Below, in pieces: positions 60,128 through 64,000 of a stretch of DNA of 64,000 nt. The DNA comes from Streptomyces sp. CB00455 (GTDB lineage Bacteria > Actinomycetota > Actinomycetes > Streptomycetales > Streptomycetaceae). The position numbers and the translations under genes were made by a program. The stretch is from assembly GCF_001905445.1 (NCBI RefSeq), contig NZ_LIVQ01000003.1, positions 807,445 to 871,444 on the forward strand. Direction: 5' to 3'. The notes under the pieces were generated by a model. That model was not told the origin of the DNA. It worked only from the letters and a program-made list of their open reading frames with translations, and made no database searches. Every line of letters starts with the position of its first letter. Within the stretch, counting starts at the first letter, position 1.

Positions 60128-60541
60128 ATGACCTTCTCTCTCGCCGACGAGATCTTCTGGATCGTGCCGTGCGGCCCGCACGCGCCGGGACGGGCGCGTA
60201 CCCTGCTCCGCGGACAGCTCGCCGCGTGGGACGTCTGCCCCGACGCCGCCTCGACGGCCGAGCTGCTGCTCTCGGAGCTGGTGACGAACGCCCTCCGGCA
60301 CGCCCGGGCTCCACAGGGCCGGGACATCGGCGTCCGGCTCGCGAGGTACGACGGCGTACTGCGCGTGGAGGTGGCCGACGCGGGCCCTGTGGTCGCGCTC
60401 GCGCCCCGGGCCCCGACGGAATGGGACGAGGCCGGCCGCGGCCTCGCGATCGTCGCGGCGCTCGCCCTGCGGTGGGGCTGCTGCCCGCGGCGCCACGGCA
60501 TCGGCAAGGCCGTCTGGGCCGAGGTCAGGGGCTGGGGCTAG
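60128..60541 (+). CDS. RsbW-like ATP-binding protein (anti-sigma factor kinase fold)
   Basis: This 137-residue single HATPase_c domain has LLLSELVTNALRHA as the N box and RLARYDGVLRVEVADAGPV as the G1 box. EAGRGLAIVAALALRWG forms the G2-like box. Such small proteins are abundant in streptomycetes and may act as anti-sigma or anti-anti-sigma kinases. aggtgg precedes ATG 60128; a GTG at 60119 is possible. It is likely controlled by the divergent GntR protein. Confidence 0.85.
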   Translation: MTFSLADEIFWIVPCGPHAPGRARTLLRGQLAAWDVCPDAASTAELLLSELVTNALRHARAPQGRDIGVRLARYDGVLRVEVADAGPVVALAPRAPTEWDEAGRGLAIVAALALRWGCCPRRHGIGKAVWAEVRGWG

Positions 60542-61217
60542 GCACCGGCTTCACCACGGGGGGCTTCTCCAGGGGCATGTTCTCGCAGCCGAGGGCTTCG
60601 GTGACGCGGCGGGCCATCAGGTAGGTGAAGGCGGTCTGGCGGTCCCGGGCCGTCTGGTCGATGTCGGTCCGGCCGATGTTGGACACGTACGAACCGTCCG
60701 CGTAGAGCCACGCCGACTTCGACGCCTCACCGCGCTCTCCCGGCATATCACACTGGACGTACAGCTTCGTGTGGGTGTCGCTGGTCTCTCCGAAGGCATC
60801 GTTCGCCTCATACGGAACGCCCTTGGAGCTGGAGGACTCCTCGTCCTTGGAGGCTCTCGGAATCCATCCGAACCCGAACATCGCTCGATCGCCTCTTTTC
60901 TGAGTCCCCGGGATGTAGGCACAGGAGTACACCGGAAGCGTCTCCTTCGCCGTGCCCGCCCCGGACAGCTCGTTCTCCAGCTTCTCCGCCAGGCGCCCCG
61001 TCCGGTTGTGGATCTCGGTCACGAAAGCATCCGTGCGCAAGATCTCCCGCAGGAGCTCCCACTCCTGCGAGGACGCGACGACCTCACAGGGGTGATCGAC
61101 CTCGGCCTCGGGCTCGCCCGTGGTACACGACGCGAGCATCAATCCGCAGACGACCGCGACCGCCGATCGCCCGAGAGCCTTGGTCACGTCACGGCTGGAG
61201 GTGCGCACGAGCAGCAT
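60525..61217 (-). CDS. Lipoprotein of unknown function linked to WXG proteins
   Basis: This 230-residue protein has a lipoprotein signal (VAVVCGLMLASC-TTG, with the lipidated cysteine after LAS). The mature part has four further cysteines (HPCEVV, YSCAYI, VQCDMP, LGCENM) and ends in a Pro-rich tail. I do not recognise the fold. The ATG at 61217 overlaps the end of the WXG-associated gene by 29 bp; GTG 61208 is also possible. Its 3' end overlaps the last codons of the convergent ATPase gene by 17 bp. Co-transcription suggests a role with the secreted WXG set. Confidence 0.75.
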   Translation of the reverse strand: MLLVRTSSRDVTKALGRSAVAVVCGLMLASCTTGEPEAEVDHPCEVVASSQEWELLREILRTDAFVTEIHNRTGRLAEKLENELSGAGTAKETLPVYSCAYIPGTQKRGDRAMFGFGWIPRASKDEESSSSKGVPYEANDAFGETSDTHTKLYVQCDMPGERGEASKSAWLYADGSYVSNIGRTDIDQTARDRQTAFTYLMARRVTEALGCENMPLEKPPVVKPVPSPSP

Positions 61218-63339
61218 CCCGTCCCGAGGTGTAGCCCTCGTTCGCCTCGTTCTTGGCGTGGTCGAACGCGGGATCACCGCCGATCTTGCGATCACGGCCC
61301 CACGCATCCAGCATTTCGTTGGTCGCCTGCACGCCCGCTCCGTAGTTGTTGCTGGAATCCTTCTTGCTCTGTGCCTCGGCGTCGTCCTTCATGTCCTCGA
61401 CCCACTCGTACTTGAGGGAGTCGATCAGTGAGCCACCGAGCGTGCCCACGACCGGGATCTCGCCGATGAGCCCGTTCGCGGCGGCAGCAGTGTGTTCGGA
61501 CGTGCCCTCCGCCCACTTGACCGCGTCGTCTTCCTTGTCCTTGTAGACGTCGGCGCCGATGCCGTTGAGTGCGCCGTTGGCCGCGCCGATGTCATGGGCG
61601 ATGTTGTCCCAGTCCGCGCTCACCCCGTGCAGGTCGCTCTTGTACGGGGCGGCGGCCTCGAGCTGCCCTGCCCCGTACGCACGCTCCGCCTCGACCATGA
61701 GAGCGAATGCCGGGCCGTCGTCGGCGATGCCGCGCATCACGCGGACCAGGCTGCCCTGGCCGACCGCGATCTGGGCCTTGTCGCCCGAACCGTAGATCGA
61801 GTCCTTGCCGTTGACGCTGCCCAGGTCGGAGTTCTGGCCGCCGAGGATCTCGTGGGTGTCGGCCACGTAGTCCACCAGCGCCTTCGCCATCGGCTGCTGC
61901 AGGCCCTGCAGGTCCTCCGGGAACTCGTCCCCGCCCATCTCTTCGTCGAGCAGCCGGATGGCGTTGTGCATCACCCGCGCCTGGCCCTCGGTGTGCGGGC
62001 CGGGCGGGCCGAGCTTCTCGCCGTCCGTGTGACCGGTCGCCGCCGCCTGGATGGCGGCTCCCAGACCCGCGGTCTTGTCGCCGCCGTCCATCTCGATCGG
62101 CGGGCCGACAGCGGTCGGCATCCAGGGTTGCGGCATGTCGCGCTCGGTGAGCAGGTACTTCAGGTGTTCGTTCTTGTTGCCGGGCGCTTCGGGGTCGAGA
62201 AAGTACGTGGCCGAGTCCGGGTCCTTGGCCATGATCCCGAGCAGGCCGTCCAGCGGGTCCGCCACCAGGTTCGGGCGCTGGCCGTCGTAGGCGTGGTCGA
62301 ACATGTTCTCGTTCGACTTCTCGGCCTCGATCATGCCGTCGCCGAGGTCGCTCAGGAACTGCTTGCCGTAGCCGTCGCCGTTACCCATGAGGGTGACCAG
62401 CGTCTGGTAGCCGTTAGCCGGGCGCTGGTTGCCGGTGATGTTCTCTGCGCCGTGTTCCTTGAGCCCGTTGACGAACGGCTTGTAGGCGTAGCTGCCCGGG
62501 TCCTTGGTGCCCGAGGCGATCGTCCCCGCGAGGCCGGCGTTGATCGACTCGTAGAGCTTCTTGTCGGCCGCCGACGCCCCGCGGTCGTTGGACGCCAGGT
62601 TCATCTGGTCCGCGAGCAGCAGGGTGTCCTCGGCCCCCAGCGAGTTCAGGTACGCCTCGCTGAAGTGCTTGTCCCCGGAGTTCTGCTTCAGGACCTCGTT
62701 GTAGTGCCGCAGCTCCTCCGGGGAGGCCTTGCCGTCACGGATCTTCTGGGTGAGGGCCAGTGCCTCCACCGCCTCGACGTCATTGACGGGTTTGGCGTTG
62801 AAGCCGAACACGGCCGTGCCGTCCGCGCCGGACGCGTTCATCAGCGCGACCTTGACGTCGGCGTCGAACTCCGTGACCGCCTTGACCGTGTCCGCGATCC
62901 GCTGTGTCCAGGACCGCTCGACCTCGGGGAGGTCGGGATCGTGCCGCACGGCGTTCGCGGTGGCCGGATCGGCCTTGGAGAAGTCGTAGCTCGCGATGCC
63001 GGCGTCGGAGACCTTCATTCCGGCGGTCTTGGCGTCCGCTACGGCCGACACCACCCGGCCCTTGAGGTCCGTGAACCGGGCGTACGCGTCACGGAGCAGG
63101 GACTCCATGGCCAGGGCCTCCTTCTGCGCCGCCGCGAACTCCTGGCGCGTCATGGAGGAGTTGGTGGCGGCGGTGGTGGCGCTGGAGCCCAGCCAGCCGT
63201 TGCCCGCGGAAACGCTCTGGACCTCGTCCTTGTAGACGTCCTCCATGGTCTTGAACTGCGTCGCCATGGCCTTCCAGCCGTCGGCGGCCGTGGTCAGGGC
63301 GGAGAGGTCCGTCTGCAGGATCTCGGTGTAGTTCGGCAC
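61189..63339 (-). CDS. Large WXG100-type/ESX-associated protein of unknown function
   Basis: This 716-residue protein has a WXG100-like N-terminal helical hairpin (residues 1-100): LTTAADGWKAMATQFKTMEDVYK, the turn GNGWLGSSATT (GWLG, WXG-like), then RQEFAAAQKEALAMESLLRDA. The long middle is helical and soluble, with no catalytic motif seen. It resembles streptomycete proteins labelled DUF6571, which is my inference. It is probably a type VII (ESX) secretion substrate. The GTG start follows ggggagac directly; the companion gene ends 7 bp upstream. Confidence 0.8.
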   Translation of the reverse strand: MPNYTEILQTDLSALTTAADGWKAMATQFKTMEDVYKDEVQSVSAGNGWLGSSATTAATNSSMTRQEFAAAQKEALAMESLLRDAYARFTDLKGRVVSAVADAKTAGMKVSDAGIASYDFSKADPATANAVRHDPDLPEVERSWTQRIADTVKAVTEFDADVKVALMNASGADGTAVFGFNAKPVNDVEAVEALALTQKIRDGKASPEELRHYNEVLKQNSGDKHFSEAYLNSLGAEDTLLLADQMNLASNDRGASAADKKLYESINAGLAGTIASGTKDPGSYAYKPFVNGLKEHGAENITGNQRPANGYQTLVTLMGNGDGYGKQFLSDLGDGMIEAEKSNENMFDHAYDGQRPNLVADPLDGLLGIMAKDPDSATYFLDPEAPGNKNEHLKYLLTERDMPQPWMPTAVGPPIEMDGGDKTAGLGAAIQAAATGHTDGEKLGPPGPHTEGQARVMHNAIRLLDEEMGGDEFPEDLQGLQQPMAKALVDYVADTHEILGGQNSDLGSVNGKDSIYGSGDKAQIAVGQGSLVRVMRGIADDGPAFALMVEAERAYGAGQLEAAAPYKSDLHGVSADWDNIAHDIGAANGALNGIGADVYKDKEDDAVKWAEGTSEHTAAAANGLIGEIPVVGTLGGSLIDSLKYEWVEDMKDDAEAQSKKDSSNNYGAGVQATNEMLDAWGRDRKIGGDPAFDHAKNEANEGYTSGRDAARAHLQP

Positions 63340-63346
63340 GTCTCCC

Positions 63347-63790
63347 CTAGATTCCGTCGACCTTGGACTGCGACTGCACGGGCTGGAAGGACCGGCCCGT
63401 CAGCTGGTCGTTGCCCGTGAACAGGTTCGACGCGCCGCGCAGCGCTGTCTTCTCCGAGTCGAGGCGGCCCATCAGGCGCTTGACCTGGTCGTCCCAGTGG
63501 GCGTGCGCCTTCGTCAGGCCGGCCGCCGTCTCCCAGCCGCCGAAGGCCTTGACCGCGTTCTTGGTCGGTTCGTCGGCCGCGTCCGCCGCCTTCGTGGTGC
63601 CGGGCTGCAGGACGTTCTCGATGGTGTTGGCCGCCTTCTTCTTCTCGGGCGGGGCCGTGGCCAGCACCCCGTAGCCGGGCGCCGTCGAGCCGCCCTGGTC
63701 GGCGGGGAGCTGGTTCAGCCGCATCTGCGGCGGCGGCCCGTCGGTCGGGGCCGTCTGCCCGTGCCGGCCCCACTCTTCCTCGAACGACAT
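63347..63790 (-). CDS. Small WXG100-like partner protein
   Basis: This 147-residue protein has a flexible Pro/Gly/Lys-rich N-terminal half (1-70). Amphipathic helices follow: NAVKAFGGWETAAGLTKAHAHWDDQVKRLMGRLDSEKTALRGA, with FGGWETA in the place of a WXG turn. It is likely the heterodimer partner of the downstream 716-residue protein. gaggggg precedes ATG 63790. Small WXG proteins are exported in pairs by ESX systems; no EccC or other machine gene is in the window. Confidence 0.75.
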   Translation of the reverse strand: MSFEEEWGRHGQTAPTDGPPPQMRLNQLPADQGGSTAPGYGVLATAPPEKKKAANTIENVLQPGTTKAADAADEPTKNAVKAFGGWETAAGLTKAHAHWDDQVKRLMGRLDSEKTALRGASNLFTGNDQLTGRSFQPVQSQSKVDGI

Positions 63791-63850
63791 CGTTCCCCCT
63801 CGTACGCGCCCGCTTGATCAAACCCACCCTAGGGGGCCGGGGCGCCCCCC

Positions 63851-64000
63851 TCAGGCGTGCGTGGGGGCGAACATCCGCAAGGTGACCGGAAGTACCACCA
63901 CCGAAGGGCCGGGGGTGGACAGCGCCCGCGCCAGGTCCGTTCGGAGGGACTGGGGGGTGGTGAGGGATGCGGGGACGCCGAAGGAGGTGGCCAGGGCCAC
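63851..64000 (-). CDS. C-terminal end of a thiamine-pyrophosphate-dependent enzyme (partial)
   Basis: Only the last 49 codons are inside the window, with the stop at 63851-63853. They read VALATSFGVPASLTTPQSLR, then DLARALSTPGPSVVVLPVTL and RMFAPTHA. This is the C-terminal pattern of acetolactate-synthase or benzoylformate-decarboxylase-like TPP enzymes (FGV..., TP.EL...AL, P.VVVVPV). The substrate cannot be judged. The gap to the WXG partner gene is 60 bp. Confidence 0.55.
   Translation of the reverse strand: MALATSFGVPASLTTPQSLRTDLARALSTPGPSVVVLPVTLRMFAPTHA

Overview
The window is high-GC actinobacterial DNA. G/C dominates third codon positions, GTG and TTG starts with GGAGG-type ribosome sites are common, and the gene content (PknG, SsbB-type SSB, trHbO, TQXA and WxL surface proteins, WXG100-type proteins) points to a Streptomyces chromosome. 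No rRNA or CRISPR array was seen. There is one tRNA, tRNA-Arg(UCU) at 24112-24184. Both window edges cut a gene: a GlnX-like sensor on the left, and a gene ending in a TPP-enzyme-like tail on the right.

Region 1 (2-11001, + strand) is one long signalling operon: GlnX-like membrane sensor, GlnH-like binding protein, coiled-coil protein, PknG-type kinase, PP2C phosphatase, vWA protein and FHA protein. It joins the actinobacterial glutamate/aspartate-sensing set (glnX-glnH-pknG) to a vWA/PP2C/kinase triad and ends with a phosphothreonine reader. A 12-bp-stem bidirectional terminator closes it.

Region 2 (11012-24112) is mostly housekeeping and development: PCMT-like methyltransferase, truncated haemoglobin, hotdog thioesterase, EttA, a PAP2/diacylglycerol-kinase-like fusion, a TQXA surface protein that lacks its thioester cysteine, an SsbB-type SSB and a pair of dynamin-like GTPases. 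Between EttA and the PAP2 gene lies a single lower-GC gene (15882-16457) bracketed by imperfect 21-bp direct repeats.

Region 3 (24112-33300) is accessory: tRNA-Arg, a DnaQ exonuclease/BRCT/TerD fusion, secreted phospholipase A2, an Sfp-type phosphopantetheinyl transferase, a GNAT acetyltransferase followed by a 27-bp tandem repeat array, a subtilase, and a WxL-like/WxLIP pair split by a strong hairpin.

Region 4 (33436-40855) is a myo-inositol catabolic cluster. iolC-iolB-iolD-mmsA read leftward with overlapping or nearly abutting genes. An iolE-like gene and iolG read rightward; a 12-bp T-rich tandem repeat sits before iolG.

Region 5 (41103-49022) holds a small HTH protein, a relic of an MMPL transporter, copZ-copA behind a CsoR-type operator, citrate synthase, RecD2 and a short relic ORF.

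Region 6 (49023-64000) holds a GNAT protein, an EamA transporter divergent from a LysR regulator, a Tat-exported GH3 enzyme, an S28 peptidase, a fused asymmetric ABC exporter, a GntR regulator divergent from an RsbW-like ATPase, a lipoprotein and two WXG100/ESX-type proteins.
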